Origin: Candidatus Denitrolinea symbiosum
GTDB lineage: Bacteria > Chloroflexota > Anaerolineae > Anaerolineales > Villigracilaceae
Assembly (NCBI GenBank): GCA_017312345.1
Contig: BLAA01000001.1
Span: 1,736,001-1,800,000, forward strand
DNA: 64,000 nucleotides
Reading direction: 5' to 3'
The translations under genes and the position numbers were made by a program. Below are positions 42,830 to 52,946 of the stretch, piece by piece. The notes under the pieces were generated by a model that was not told the origin of the DNA, did not search any database, and saw nothing but the letters and a program-made list of their open reading frames with translations. Numbering within the stretch: position 1 is the stretch's first letter; each line of letters starts with the position of its first letter.

Positions 42830-44299
42830 ATGAAAAAACACATCCTCCCCCTCGTCCTGATTCTCCTCTCCCTCCTCCTCGCCTTCTGCCTCCTCAACCT
42901 CGACCACGATTGGGGCGACGACTGGGCCTCCTATCTCATGCAGGCCATCGCCATCACCAAAGGCCAGACGCAGGACTTCATCCAGCGCAATACGTTCACG
43001 ATGCGCATGTCCACGCAGTTCATCGGCCCCGACGCGTACCCGTGGGGCTTCCCCGCGCTCCTCGCGCCGTTCACCCTCGCCTGCGCCCCGCTCGATATTT
43101 TCTGCCTCAAATCCATCAACCTGATCTTCTGGACGCTCTTCCTCCTCGTCCTTTACCTGCTTCTCGCCCGCCGACTCCCGCCCCTCCAGGCCGCGCTCCT
43201 CGTCGCGGTTTTCGCCTTCAGTCCGCTCCTGCTCAACTTCAACAACCAACTTACCTCCGATATCGCCTTTCTCTTTTTCTCCACTCTCGCCCTGCTGTTG
43301 ATAGAACAAGTAAGTCGGATTGCCAATCCGACCTACAGGATTCTCCTCGGCATCGTACTTTTTTTCGCTTTCTTCGTGCGGACGAATGGGATTCTCCTCC
43401 TCTCGACCCTCTTCCTCGCCCAGGCCTTTGACTACCTCCAGACTCGTCCCCGCCTCCTCCCTGACTGGAAGCGGATCCTGACCAGCGGCCTGGTTCCCTA
43501 CTACGTCTTTGGTCTCCTCACCCTCGCCGACCTGCTCATCTTCCCCGCGGGCGAGGGATCGCACTTCGAGCGACTCTCGGTCATCTCTTTCAAGAGCCTC
43601 GCGGACAACGTCTCCGCCTACTTTGCCATGCCCGCCTTCTTTTTCAGCGACCTGCCCTATCCCGAAATTATTTACGGCGTCCTGCTGCCCTTCATCCTCG
43701 GCGGAATCGTCTTGAACTTTGAAAAAGATTTTCCTCTTATCGTCTATCTGATTCTCAGTTACGCTCTCTTCATTCTCTGGCCTGAACAGCAGGGGATTCG
43801 TTTCCTCTTCCCGATCCTGCCCCTGCTCATCTATTTCGCATATCGGGGCATGACCGCCGCTTCCTTCGCGTTGACCTCCCAATTCCAGCGCGCGGGTCAA
43901 TGGGTGACGCGCGGATTCTGGCTGGTTATCGTCGCCGCCTTCGCGTGGACCTCCCTCACGATGGCACGCGACAACCTCGCGCAGGGACGCGGTCCCTACG
44001 GCAACGTCTTCGATCCGTTGTCCATCGAGATGTTCGATTACGTCAAAAACCAGACCGCCCCCGATGACGTCATCGCGTTCTACAAACCGCGCGCCCTGCG
44101 TCTCTTCACCGACCGCTATACCCTGTTGATTGACAAGTGCGACGCGCTTCCCCTCGCGAAATACGTCGTCCTGCGTAAATCGCGCGGCGGCGTGGACCAA
44201 GTCTCCCCCGACGACATCGAATCCTGCAACCCGTCCATTGCAGCGACGAGGGTGTTCGTGAACGAGAAGTTCGCAATTTATCGGATTCGTTCGCGATAG
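42830..44299 (+). CDS. GT-C polytopic membrane glycosyltransferase
   Basis: The 489-residue protein has about ten TM helices and the GT-C lumenal motif DHDWGDDWASYLMQA near the N-terminus. AFFVRTNGILLL and LYFAYRGM-like segments are typical of PMT/GT-39 and other GT-C families. It probably uses a polyprenyl-phosphate sugar. Residues VSRIANPTY are encoded by an in-frame 27-bp palindrome (43310-43336) within a TM region loop. It is convergent with the methyltransferase gene, 4 nt apart. Confidence 0.82.
   Translation: MKKHILPLVLILLSLLLAFCLLNLDHDWGDDWASYLMQAIAITKGQTQDFIQRNTFTMRMSTQFIGPDAYPWGFPALLAPFTLACAPLDIFCLKSINLIFWTLFLLVLYLLLARRLPPLQAALLVAVFAFSPLLLNFNNQLTSDIAFLFFSTLALLLIEQVSRIANPTYRILLGIVLFFAFFVRTNGILLLSTLFLAQAFDYLQTRPRLLPDWKRILTSGLVPYYVFGLLTLADLLIFPAGEGSHFERLSVISFKSLADNVSAYFAMPAFFFSDLPYPEIIYGVLLPFILGGIVLNFEKDFPLIVYLILSYALFILWPEQQGIRFLFPILPLLIYFAYRGMTAASFALTSQFQRAGQWVTRGFWLVIVAAFAWTSLTMARDNLAQGRGPYGNVFDPLSIEMFDYVKNQTAPDDVIAFYKPRALRLFTDRYTLLIDKCDALPLAKYVVLRKSRGGVDQVSPDDIESCNPSIAATRVFVNEKFAIYRIRSR
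43310..43336. repeat. In-frame 27-bp palindrome encoding VSRIANPTY
   Basis: GTAAGTCGGATTG and CAATCCGACCTAC pair (12 of 13) across one C. As 27 nt it keeps the frame and adds nine residues. I recall similar RIGNPTY-like insertions in other proteins of such bacteria, though I cannot verify this here. Confidence 0.75.
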
Positions 44300-44303
44300 C
44301 AGG

Positions 44304-45044
44304 CTATGCCGATCTCTTTGCCCACCTCGTAATCAGCATCTTCACGCGGACACGGACGCGCGCGTCCGCGTTGGCGCTCGCCCATAGGGATTGTGTCTTG
44401 CGATAGACATCCTTCTCGATCTTCTCGAAGTCCTCCCATTCATCGTCTATCCATTCCTTCATTTCGGACGGCGTATCCCAATAGTAGAAGAAGGCGAACT
44501 CCTCCGAACGCTCGTTGACAAACCAGCCGCGCGACTCGACCTCGCGCATCGCGGCGAACGCGGCCGCGTCGTCCGCGAGACCGACGGGCATGTCGGCGAG
44601 GCGCCCCGCGACCTGGAGTCCCGATGACGAGGGGATTTCCACAGTCCAGTTGTCTTCCACGGGGCGCAGGTCAATGAGAGCGCCGTTCGGTTTGAGCGCG
44701 CGGCGGATTTCATCCAGAGCATGAACCATGCTCGCGTGTTCCATACATCAGAGCGACCAGGCGAGGATGGCGATGTCGAATTTCTCTTTGGGGAGGGGGA
44801 GACGGTGGGCCGATGCGCGGACGAATTCCACGCGCCCGCGCAGGTCGGCGGGAGTGTCCGCGCGGGCGACGCGCAGCGCGTCGAAATCGGGATCCAGCCC
44901 GAAGGTCAGGGAGGAAGCGGCGGCGTATTTCCAGGTCAGGCGTCCCTCGCCGCATCCGATCTCCAATACGCGCGCGCCGTCGAAGTCCGCGAAGTCCAGC
45001 AGTTTTTTACGCTCGAAATTTTCGGGGTCTTTTTGGGGTTTCAT
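44304..45044 (-). CDS. SAM-dependent methyltransferase with in-frame UGA (candidate selenoprotein)
   Basis: The reading frame of 246 codons is continuous except for a TGA at codon 99 (44748-44750). Before it: ARVLEIGCGEGRLTWKYAA (SAM motif), RAVE-like EFVRASAHRLPLP, FDIAILAWSL. After it, in the same frame: CMEHASMVHALDEIRRALKPNG, IDLRPVEDN. The TGA is followed by Cys codon 100, so the site reads U-C. A hairpin GAGCAT-GGTTC-ATGCTC starts 14 nt after the TGA, at 44717-44733, with a G at the loop start, as bacterial SECIS elements need. A nonsense mutation is the alternative. The ATG overlaps the alcohol dehydrogenase stop. Confidence 0.75.
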
Positions 45045-46036
45045 ATTCGCAGGACTTTCGCCCCTCGGATTTTCCCCTGCTTCAACTCGTTCAACGCGAG
45101 GTTGGCGTCTTTCAACTCGTATTCCTGGAACTCCGGTTTGATCCCAGCCTCCGCCGCGAGTTGCAAAAACTCGCGCACGTCCGCGCGCGTGACGTTGGCC
45201 GTGGATTTGATCTCTTTCTCCATCCACAACTGCGACGGATAATCGAGCGTGGACAGGACTTCGCGATCCGCGTCCTGCTTGCGGATGGCGTTGATGACGA
45301 GCCGCCCGCCCGGCTTGAGACGCTTCAACGCTTCCATATCTGGACCCCAAACGGGCGTGGCGTCGATGACCGCGTCCAGCGCCGACGGCGGGACCGCGTC
45401 GATCGCGCCGGCCCAGTCCGCGCCCAGCGACCGGGCGAACTCGCGTTCCGATTCGCTGCGGGTAAACACGAAAAAATTCGAGTTGGGGAATTTGTGCCGC
45501 GCCATTTTCAACACAAGATGGTTGGAACCGCCGAAGCCCATCAATCCCAAAGTTCCTTCGTCGTGGAGATTGCTCAAGCGGAGCGAGCGATAGCCGATCG
45601 CGCCCGCGCACAGCAGCGGCGCGGCTTCGGAGTCGGACAGCGAATCGGGGATCGGGTGGACGAAGTCGGCGCGGAGTTTCATGTACTCGGCGTATCCGCC
45701 GTCCACGTCGCGGCCCGTGGCCTGGAACTGCGGACAGAGATTCTCCCGCCCCGACTTGCAGAAGTCGCACTCGCCGCACGCGGACGCGATCCACGCCGCG
45801 CCGACGCGCTGACCGCTCTCCGTGACGCCCACCGCCTGATGTCCCAAAATGACGGGCAGCCGCGGAGGGGGCGTCCGCCCTTCGATCTCGTCCAATTCGG
45901 TGCGGCAGACTCCGCAGCAGACGACGCGCAACAGGACTTCGTCCGCGCCCGGCTTGGGGTCAGGGACGGATTCGAGCGAGAGGGGAGTGGGATTTTGCGC
46001 CAGCGGAGCGAGTCCGCACAGGAGCATGGCTTTCAT
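45041..46036 (-). CDS. Zinc-dependent alcohol dehydrogenase family protein
   Basis: The 331-residue medium-chain dehydrogenase has the catalytic zinc ligands Cys41 (CCGVCRTE) and His66 (LGHQAVG), and the structural zinc cysteines 87, 90, 93, 101 (CGECDFCKSGRENLC). The cofactor loop is GLMGFGGSNHLV, somewhat unlike the GxGxxG standard. The start at 46036 gives MKAMLLCGLAP. It overlaps the methyltransferase gene downstream by ATGA and is likely cotranscribed. Substrate unknown. Confidence 0.88.
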   Translation of the reverse strand: MKAMLLCGLAPLAQNPTPLSLESVPDPKPGADEVLLRVVCCGVCRTELDEIEGRTPPPRLPVILGHQAVGVTESGQRVGAAWIASACGECDFCKSGRENLCPQFQATGRDVDGGYAEYMKLRADFVHPIPDSLSDSEAAPLLCAGAIGYRSLRLSNLHDEGTLGLMGFGGSNHLVLKMARHKFPNSNFFVFTRSESEREFARSLGADWAGAIDAVPPSALDAVIDATPVWGPDMEALKRLKPGGRLVINAIRKQDADREVLSTLDYPSQLWMEKEIKSTANVTRADVREFLQLAAEAGIKPEFQEYELKDANLALNELKQGKIRGAKVLRI

Positions 46037-46176
46037 GATTCGATTGTACAACAAAAAATCAGGTTTAAAAATCATCGCCTAACCCTGAAAATTTCACGCT
46101 AACTGAAAATTTGAGCGCAGCGCGCGCAACGCTTTCTCCGAATGGCGTTATACTTGGCGGAAGTTACTGAAAATAA

Positions 46177-47487
<1,311 letters not shown>

Positions 47488-47504
47488 ACGTTCAGCATCG
47501 GTCG

Positions 47505-47540
47505 CCCCGCTCCACTTCACTGGGGCGGGGTCTTTCGTTT
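47505..47540 (+). terminator. eno terminator
   Basis: CCCCGCTCCA (47505-47514) and TGGGGCGGGG (47521-47530) with a 6-nt loop and one U-G pair, then TCTTTCGTTT. Confidence 0.8.
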
Positions 47541-47549
47541 AACGGTCGC

Positions 47550-47592
47550 ATTTTGTTAAAACACTTGACAAAATAATAATCCGTGCTATCAT
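47550..47592 (+). promoter_or_regulatory. Promoter of the first ROK gene with overlapping palindromic operator
   Basis: TTGACA (47565-47570) and TATCAT (47587-47592) are 16 nt apart. ATTTTGTTA (47550-47558) and TGACAAAAT (47566-47574) form an inverted repeat with 8 of 9 matches spanning 25 bp, overlapping the -35. This fits autorepression by the ROK protein. Confidence 0.7.
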
Positions 47593-47624
47593 CGCCCTTT
47601 AGTATCTCCGGTTTCTGGCTGGAA

Positions 47625-48860
47625 ATGGCGATGTTGAACGCACCTATTCACTCAATTCCCAACCCAAATGTAAAATACGTTAACAAACACGCCGTTCTGG
47701 ACCTGATCCGTTTTACGCCGGGGGGAATTTCCCGCGTGGAACTCGCCCAGCGCCTCGGACTGACGCGGGCCGCGGTCACTCCCATCGTCAACGATCTCAT
47801 GGACACCGGGCTGATTCGGGAGGCCGAGAGCCGCGCGGTCTCCTCCAGCGGACGCCCGCCCATCCTGCTTTCGATCAACGCGGAACGCGGGACGGTCGCG
47901 GGCATTGACATGGGCGCCACCCATCTGATGGTCCTCATCGCCAACTTCGCGGGGCAGGTTTTTGCCGAGCGCGAGATTCCCTTCGACGTCGTGCAGGGAC
48001 CGGAAGCCGGCCTTGACCAGGTGGACCGTCTCTTGCGCGAACTTTTGCAAAGCCTCGGTCTCAGCCTGCAAAACCTGGCGGCGGTGGGGATGGGCGTGCC
48101 GGGTCCGATCGTGACCGAGGCGGGCATGGTGGTGGCGCCTCCCATCATGCCCGGCTGGGACCGCTTCCCCATCCGCGACGCGCTCGAAGAACGCTGGAAG
48201 GGGCTTTCCGTCTCCCTGAATAACGACGCCGAAATGGGCGCGCTGGGCGAGTGGGCCTACGGCGCGGATCGCGGCGTGAAGCACCTGGCCTACATCAAGA
48301 TCGGGTCGGGCGTGGGCGCGGGATTGCTGATTGACGGTCAAATCTATCGCGGCGCCACCGGGTCGGCGGGCGAAATCGGGCATACCACCATTGAAGAGAA
48401 CGGGCTGCTTTGCAACTGCGGAAACCGCGGCTGCCTGGAAACCCTGACCGGCGGCACGGCGATCGCGCGCATCGCCCGGGAAGCCGCTCGCGGGAACGCG
48501 CGCACCCTGCTGGCCGAGATCCAGCCCGTGGAAAAGATCACCGCGGTGGACGTGGCGAATGCCGCCCGAGGCGGCGACCTGGTCGCGCAGCGGATCCTCA
48601 TCGCCGCGGGCGACCATCTGGGCATCGCCATCGCCAGCCTTGTCAACCTGTTCAATCCAAATGTGATCGTGGTCGGCGGCGGCGTGGCGCAGATCGGCGA
48701 TCTGTTCCTCGAGCCGGTCCGCAAGGCCGTACAAAAGCGCAGTCTTCCCGCCGCGGCGCAAGCCGTGCGTATAACCACAGCCCTGCTTGGCAGGCGCTCT
48801 TCAGGAATGGGCGCGGTGGTCCAGGCGCTGTCCAGCGCGCTGCATGAAATCGCCGCGTGA
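47625..48860 (+). CDS. ROK-family transcriptional repressor
   Basis: The 411-residue protein has an N-terminal winged helix (ISRVELAQRLGLTRAAVTPIV) and a ROK sugar-kinase-like domain: GIDMGATHLMVLIANF, GVPGPIV, NDAEMGALGEWAYG, KIGSGVGAG and the zinc motif CNCGNRGCLE. As in NagC/XylR it would bind a sugar or its phosphate and derepress. The ATG at 47625 (or 47631) follows the promoter, so the longer reading is not used. It probably controls the ABC transporter genes that follow. Confidence 0.9.
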   Translation: MAMLNAPIHSIPNPNVKYVNKHAVLDLIRFTPGGISRVELAQRLGLTRAAVTPIVNDLMDTGLIREAESRAVSSSGRPPILLSINAERGTVAGIDMGATHLMVLIANFAGQVFAEREIPFDVVQGPEAGLDQVDRLLRELLQSLGLSLQNLAAVGMGVPGPIVTEAGMVVAPPIMPGWDRFPIRDALEERWKGLSVSLNNDAEMGALGEWAYGADRGVKHLAYIKIGSGVGAGLLIDGQIYRGATGSAGEIGHTTIEENGLLCNCGNRGCLETLTGGTAIARIAREAARGNARTLLAEIQPVEKITAVDVANAARGGDLVAQRILIAAGDHLGIAIASLVNLFNPNVIVVGGGVAQIGDLFLEPVRKAVQKRSLPAAAQAVRITTALLGRRSSGMGAVVQALSSALHEIAA

Positions 48861-48875
48861 ATGGCATGGCGAGAG

Positions 48876-48881
48876 TATAAT
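48876..48881 (+). promoter_or_regulatory. TATAAT -10 box upstream of the ABC ATPase gene
   Basis: TATAAT lies 38 nt before the ATG at 48920, behind the end of the ROK gene. No good -35 is seen. It would allow the transporter genes to be read separately. Confidence 0.45.
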
Positions 48882-48919
48882 AAGGTCACCATACCCATCA
48901 CGAAACGGAGGAATGTACC

Positions 48920-50020
48920 ATGGCAAGCGTCACTTACAAGAACGTCGTCAAGAAATTTGGCGAACTGGCGGCAGTTGACAACGTCAACTTTCACGTGGAA
49001 GACAAGGAATTCCTTGTCCTGGTCGGGCCGTCCGGCTGCGGCAAGACGACCGCGCTGCGCCTGCTGGCAGGCCTGGAGGAGATCACCAGCGGCGAGATCC
49101 TCATCGGAGACCGGGTGGTGAACGATATCGCGCCCAAGGACCGCGATATTGCCATGGTCTTCCAGTCCTATGCCCTCTATCCCCATCTTTCCGTGTACGA
49201 GAACATGGCCTTCGGCCTGAAATTAAAGAAGACTCCCAAAGACGAAATCAATCGGAGGGTAAACCAGGCCGCGGAAGTGCTCGGCATCACCGAACTGCTC
49301 CAGCGCAAACCGCGCCAACTTTCGGGCGGACAGCGCCAGCGCGTCGCGGTAGGACGCGCCATCGTCCGCGAGCCCAAAGTCTTCCTGTTCGACGAGCCGC
49401 TTTCGAACCTGGACGCCAAGTTGAGGGTCCAGACGCGGGCCGAGATCAGCAAACTCCACCAGCGCCTGCAGACGACGTTCATCTACGTCACGCACGACCA
49501 GGTTGAAGCCATGACCATGGCGACGCGCATCGCGGTCATCAACAAGGGCAAATTGCAGCAAATTGACAGTCCGCAGAATCTATACGACCATCCCGCCAAC
49601 CTGTTTGTGGCGGGATTTATCGGCTCGCCCGCCATGAACTTCTTCCCGGCGAAACTTCGCAGGGACGGCGACCGGCTGGCGGCCGACTCGGGCGACTTCG
49701 CCGTCCCGCTGCCCGTCGAGGCGGCGAAGCGGTACGAGAAATACGCCGGGCGCGACGTCATCTTCGGCATCCGCCCCGAGAACATCCACGACATCCACTT
49801 TACCCCGCCCAACATCCACGGCGAGAACGTCAATATCAAAGTGGACGTCACCGAGTTGATGGGCAACGAGATCTTCCTGTACCTCATCAGCGGCAAGAAC
49901 ACCTTCGTCGCCCGCGTGGACCCGCGCTCGAACCTGCGCGTGGGCGAACAGGCGCAGGTGATGTTCGACATGGACAGCTTCCACATCTTCGACGCGCAGA
50001 CTGAGGAAGCGCTTCGTTAA
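48920..50020 (+). CDS. ugpC: CUT1-type sugar ABC transporter ATPase (UgpC/MsmK/MalK family)
   Basis: The 366-residue subunit has Walker A GPSGCGKTT (36-44), Q-loop FQSYALYPH, signature LSGGQRQR (134-141), Walker B VFLFDEP and H-loop YVTHDQ, then TOBE/OB domains (FIGSPAMNFF, FGIRPENIHD) typical of MalK-like proteins. It can energise the permease pairs downstream; no other such ATPase gene is in the window, so the second transporter set may share it. Gene name is family-level. Confidence 0.92.
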   Translation: MASVTYKNVVKKFGELAAVDNVNFHVEDKEFLVLVGPSGCGKTTALRLLAGLEEITSGEILIGDRVVNDIAPKDRDIAMVFQSYALYPHLSVYENMAFGLKLKKTPKDEINRRVNQAAEVLGITELLQRKPRQLSGGQRQRVAVGRAIVREPKVFLFDEPLSNLDAKLRVQTRAEISKLHQRLQTTFIYVTHDQVEAMTMATRIAVINKGKLQQIDSPQNLYDHPANLFVAGFIGSPAMNFFPAKLRRDGDRLAADSGDFAVPLPVEAAKRYEKYAGRDVIFGIRPENIHDIHFTPPNIHGENVNIKVDVTELMGNEIFLYLISGKNTFVARVDPRSNLRVGEQAQVMFDMDSFHIFDAQTEEALR

Positions 50021-50106
50021 ACTAAAGGAGGTGATGCCTCGTAAACAGATCCCGATCATGAGTTTTCCGAATTCTATTACCTACTCTAATTTCCAAGGAG
50101 AAGAAT

Positions 50107-51348
50107 ATGAAATCCAAATTGATGCTTTTGCTGAGCATTCTCATAGTTGCCACCATGGTCCTCACGGCCTGCGGCCCGAAGGACACCGGCCCTGTCACCA
50201 TTACCTTTTGGGAACAGGAAGGCGACGAAGTAGACGTGTTCATTGATGGACTGATCGCTGATTTCCAGGCCGCCAACCCCAACATCACCGTCGAACGCAC
50301 CCACTATGAGAACGAGGCCCTGCGCGACCAGTTCCAGACCGCCTCGCTGGCCAACTCGGCTCCCGATGTTGTCCGCGTCCCGAATGACTTTGCGGGACCG
50401 TTCAGCGAGCTGCAGATCGTCGCCCCCGTCAGCGACCTGTTCGATCAGAAGTTCCTCGATCAGTTCTTCCCTGGCGCGCTCGACCCGGCGAAAGTCGGCG
50501 GCACCCTGTGGGGCGTCCCCGATAACTACGGCAACCACCTGATGTTGATCTACAACAAAGACCTGATTGCCGAACCGCCCGCCACCTTCGAAGATCTCAT
50601 TGCCAAAGCCAAGGAACTCACCAAAGACGACATCCAGGGCTTCGCTTACAACTTGAACGAGCCGTTCTGGGGCGCGGGCTTCTACGGCGCTTTCGGCGGC
50701 TGGCCGCTGGATGCGAGCGACAAACCGCAGTTCAATAACGACGCCTTCAAGAATTACCTGACCTTCGTTTCCCAACTGAAGACCGACGGCGTCGTCCCCG
50801 CGGAATGCGACTACAACTGCGCCGACACCCTGATGAAAGACGGCAAAGCCGCCATGATCATCAACGGCGACTGGTCGCTCGGCGACTACACTAAGGCCCT
50901 CGGCGACAAGATGGGCGTCGCGCCCGTCCCGTCCATCAACGGTAAGCCCTACACTGAAATGACCGCCGGCAAGTACTTCATGGTCTCCACCGCCGCAGCC
51001 GCCGACGAAGCTAAGAAGGACGCTGTCGTGAAGTTCATCGCCTTCATGACCTCCAAGGATATCCAGAAGAAGTGGCTCGACGAGTTCAAGCGCCTGCCCT
51101 CCAACAAGGAAATCGCGCAGGATCCCTCCATCGCCAGCGACCCGATTCTGGCCGGCTCGATGGCCGCCCTCGCCAACGGCAAGGGTCAGCCTGCCGCTCC
51201 CGAAATGCGCTGCGCCTGGGATGCCTGGCGCCCGAACCTGGAAGGCGTGATGGCTGGCACGCTCGCCCCGGCTGACGCCGCGGCCGCCGCGCAGACCTCT
51301 GCCGACGAATGCGTCGCCACCCTCGGCCAGGCGACCGCGACTCCCTAG
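50107..51348 (+). CDS. Sugar ABC transporter substrate-binding lipoprotein (maltose/maltodextrin type)
   Basis: The 413-residue lipoprotein has lipobox VLTACG (Cys22) and a MalE-like fold: ITFWEQEGDEVDVFIDGL, APDVVRVPNDFAGPF, GVPDNYGNHLMLIYNKDL, FAYNLNEPFWGAGFYGAFGG, AAMIINGDWSLGDY, MTAGKYFMVS. The GH13 lipoprotein in the same operon supports malto-oligosaccharides. AAGGAG lies seven bases before the ATG. A terminator after the gene could raise its expression above that of the permeases. Confidence 0.9.
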   Translation: MKSKLMLLLSILIVATMVLTACGPKDTGPVTITFWEQEGDEVDVFIDGLIADFQAANPNITVERTHYENEALRDQFQTASLANSAPDVVRVPNDFAGPFSELQIVAPVSDLFDQKFLDQFFPGALDPAKVGGTLWGVPDNYGNHLMLIYNKDLIAEPPATFEDLIAKAKELTKDDIQGFAYNLNEPFWGAGFYGAFGGWPLDASDKPQFNNDAFKNYLTFVSQLKTDGVVPAECDYNCADTLMKDGKAAMIINGDWSLGDYTKALGDKMGVAPVPSINGKPYTEMTAGKYFMVSTAAAADEAKKDAVVKFIAFMTSKDIQKKWLDEFKRLPSNKEIAQDPSIASDPILAGSMAALANGKGQPAAPEMRCAWDAWRPNLEGVMAGTLAPADAAAAAQTSADECVATLGQATATP

Positions 51349-51370
51349 TCATTCCCAATACCGACCAAAC

Positions 51371-51403
51371 GGGGGAGGCCTCGAGGCCTCCCCCATTTTC
51401 TTT
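51371..51403 (+). terminator. Terminator between binding-protein and permease genes
   Basis: A perfect 10-bp stem GGGGGAGGCC and GGCCTCCCCC with loop TCGA is followed by ATTTTCTTT. It lies between the binding protein and MalF-like permease, so only part of the transcripts go on. Confidence 0.9.
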
Positions 51404-51431
51404 ATCAGATCAGCCAACTGCGAGGCATGAC

Positions 51432-52931
51432 ATGGAAGATCGAACACCGACGCGAAAAATCCTCCCCTATCTTTACTGGGTGGGCGGCCTGCTGGTCCTT
51501 TACTTTGTTCTGAATCTCCTCATCTCGCCCTATTCGGCCGGCATCACTCTCAGCGCGAACAAGATCGTTGGCAGTCTCCTCGAGATAGGCTCTTTCCTGC
51601 TCGCGATCTTCGTCGGCATAGGGTTGATCGAGGTCTATTTCTACCAGATCTTTTTCCGCCAGCCGAAGGACGCGAAAGCGAAGGCGCTCATTCGGAGTTT
51701 GCAAACCCTGCTCGGACTTTTCATGGCGCTTGCGATCTTCGCCTTCTTCGAAGCCACGGACCTGTACCGTCTGGGCCGTTCCGTCGTTGGAAGCGTCGTC
51801 CGCGCCCCCTTCAGCCTGTTCGGCGGACTGAAGTCCCTGCTGGTGGGCGTCGGCCTGGACAAAGGGCTGGCGGGCCTGATCGTCGGCATCGTCCTCACGG
51901 CGCTGGTCGGCGCGGTCTTCTTCCTGATCCACAAACAAAGCGAACCGCGCGTCAGCAAACTCGGACTGCCTTACCTGCTTATCCTCCCGGCGCTGATCGG
52001 CATTCTCTTCCTCATCATCTATCCCTTCCTTTTTGAAATCAAACTTGCGTTCTCGAATGCGTCTCTCGGAACGCAAGCCACAAAGAACGCGCAATACGGA
52101 TTGATTTACGGCTGGGAGAATCTCAAGACGCTCTTCACCGGCAAGGTCGCCAAAGACGCCATGTTTTTCGAAGTCTTCGGGCGGACCGTGCTGTGGACGG
52201 TCATCAACGTCACGTTCCACGTGGCGGGCGGCATGGGACTCGCCCTGCTCCTGCATCGTCCCATGAAACTGCAGGGCCTCTATCGCACGCTGTTGATCTT
52301 TCCGTGGGCCATCCCCACCACCATCGCGGCCATGGCGCTCCGCAACGAATTCGACAGCCGCTACGGACTCTTCAACATCCTCCTCACGGACTTGAATACC
52401 TGGCTGACGGGAATCAGCCACGGGACGGTCAGCGTCCCGCTCGTCGGGAACGCGTTCGCCTGGCTGTCGGCGCACATCGGCCCCGTCAGTTGGAAGCAGG
52501 ATCCCTTCTGGGCGTTTGTGTCCATCCTCATTTCCAACATCTGGCTCGGCATCCCGTTCATGTCCGTCATCATTCTCGGCGGGTTGCAGAGCATCTCGCA
52601 GGAATACTACGAAGCCGCGGAAATTGACGGCGCGTCCAAATTTCAGCAGTTCCGCAACATCACCATGCCGCTCTTGCGCCCGGTGCTGACGCCTGCCATC
52701 ATCCTTGGCGTGGTGTGGACGTTCAACAAGTTCGACGTGATCTACCTCATCACCCAGGGAGGCCCGCAGGAGAAGACCGACATCCTGGTCTCCTCCATGT
52801 ACAAAGCCGCGTTCAGTTTTTATCGCTACGGCTTCACGGCCATGTTCGCGCTGGTCATTTTCGTGATCCTGCTGATATTCACCCTCATTTACCTGCGCGT
52901 GTCGGGCGGCCTGAAATCAGCCGCCGAATAA
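51432..52931 (+). CDS. MalF-like ABC permease with long N-terminal membrane extension
   Basis: The 499-residue permease is longer than common CUT1 permeases (about 300). Residues 1 to about 180 add three to five TM helices (LYWVGGLLVLYFVLNLL, IGSFLLAIFVGIGLIEV, LIRSLQTLLGLFMALAIFAFF, AGLIVGIVLTALVGAVFFL). The core from about 190 has the EAA motif YYEAAEIDGASKFQQF and the MetI fold. MalF of E. coli also has extra N-terminal helices. The start at 51432 follows a GAGG site. Confidence 0.88.
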   Translation: MEDRTPTRKILPYLYWVGGLLVLYFVLNLLISPYSAGITLSANKIVGSLLEIGSFLLAIFVGIGLIEVYFYQIFFRQPKDAKAKALIRSLQTLLGLFMALAIFAFFEATDLYRLGRSVVGSVVRAPFSLFGGLKSLLVGVGLDKGLAGLIVGIVLTALVGAVFFLIHKQSEPRVSKLGLPYLLILPALIGILFLIIYPFLFEIKLAFSNASLGTQATKNAQYGLIYGWENLKTLFTGKVAKDAMFFEVFGRTVLWTVINVTFHVAGGMGLALLLHRPMKLQGLYRTLLIFPWAIPTTIAAMALRNEFDSRYGLFNILLTDLNTWLTGISHGTVSVPLVGNAFAWLSAHIGPVSWKQDPFWAFVSILISNIWLGIPFMSVIILGGLQSISQEYYEAAEIDGASKFQQFRNITMPLLRPVLTPAIILGVVWTFNKFDVIYLITQGGPQEKTDILVSSMYKAAFSFYRYGFTAMFALVIFVILLIFTLIYLRVSGGLKSAAE

Positions 52932-52946
52932 CGAGGAGCCATTACA

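Noticed and set aside
50034..50246. Open frame starting right after the AAAGGAGG sequence
   Set aside because: It overlaps the binding-protein gene start in another frame for 140 nt, the ribosome-binding site is too close to the ATG, and the protein is His/Arg-rich without any family resemblance.
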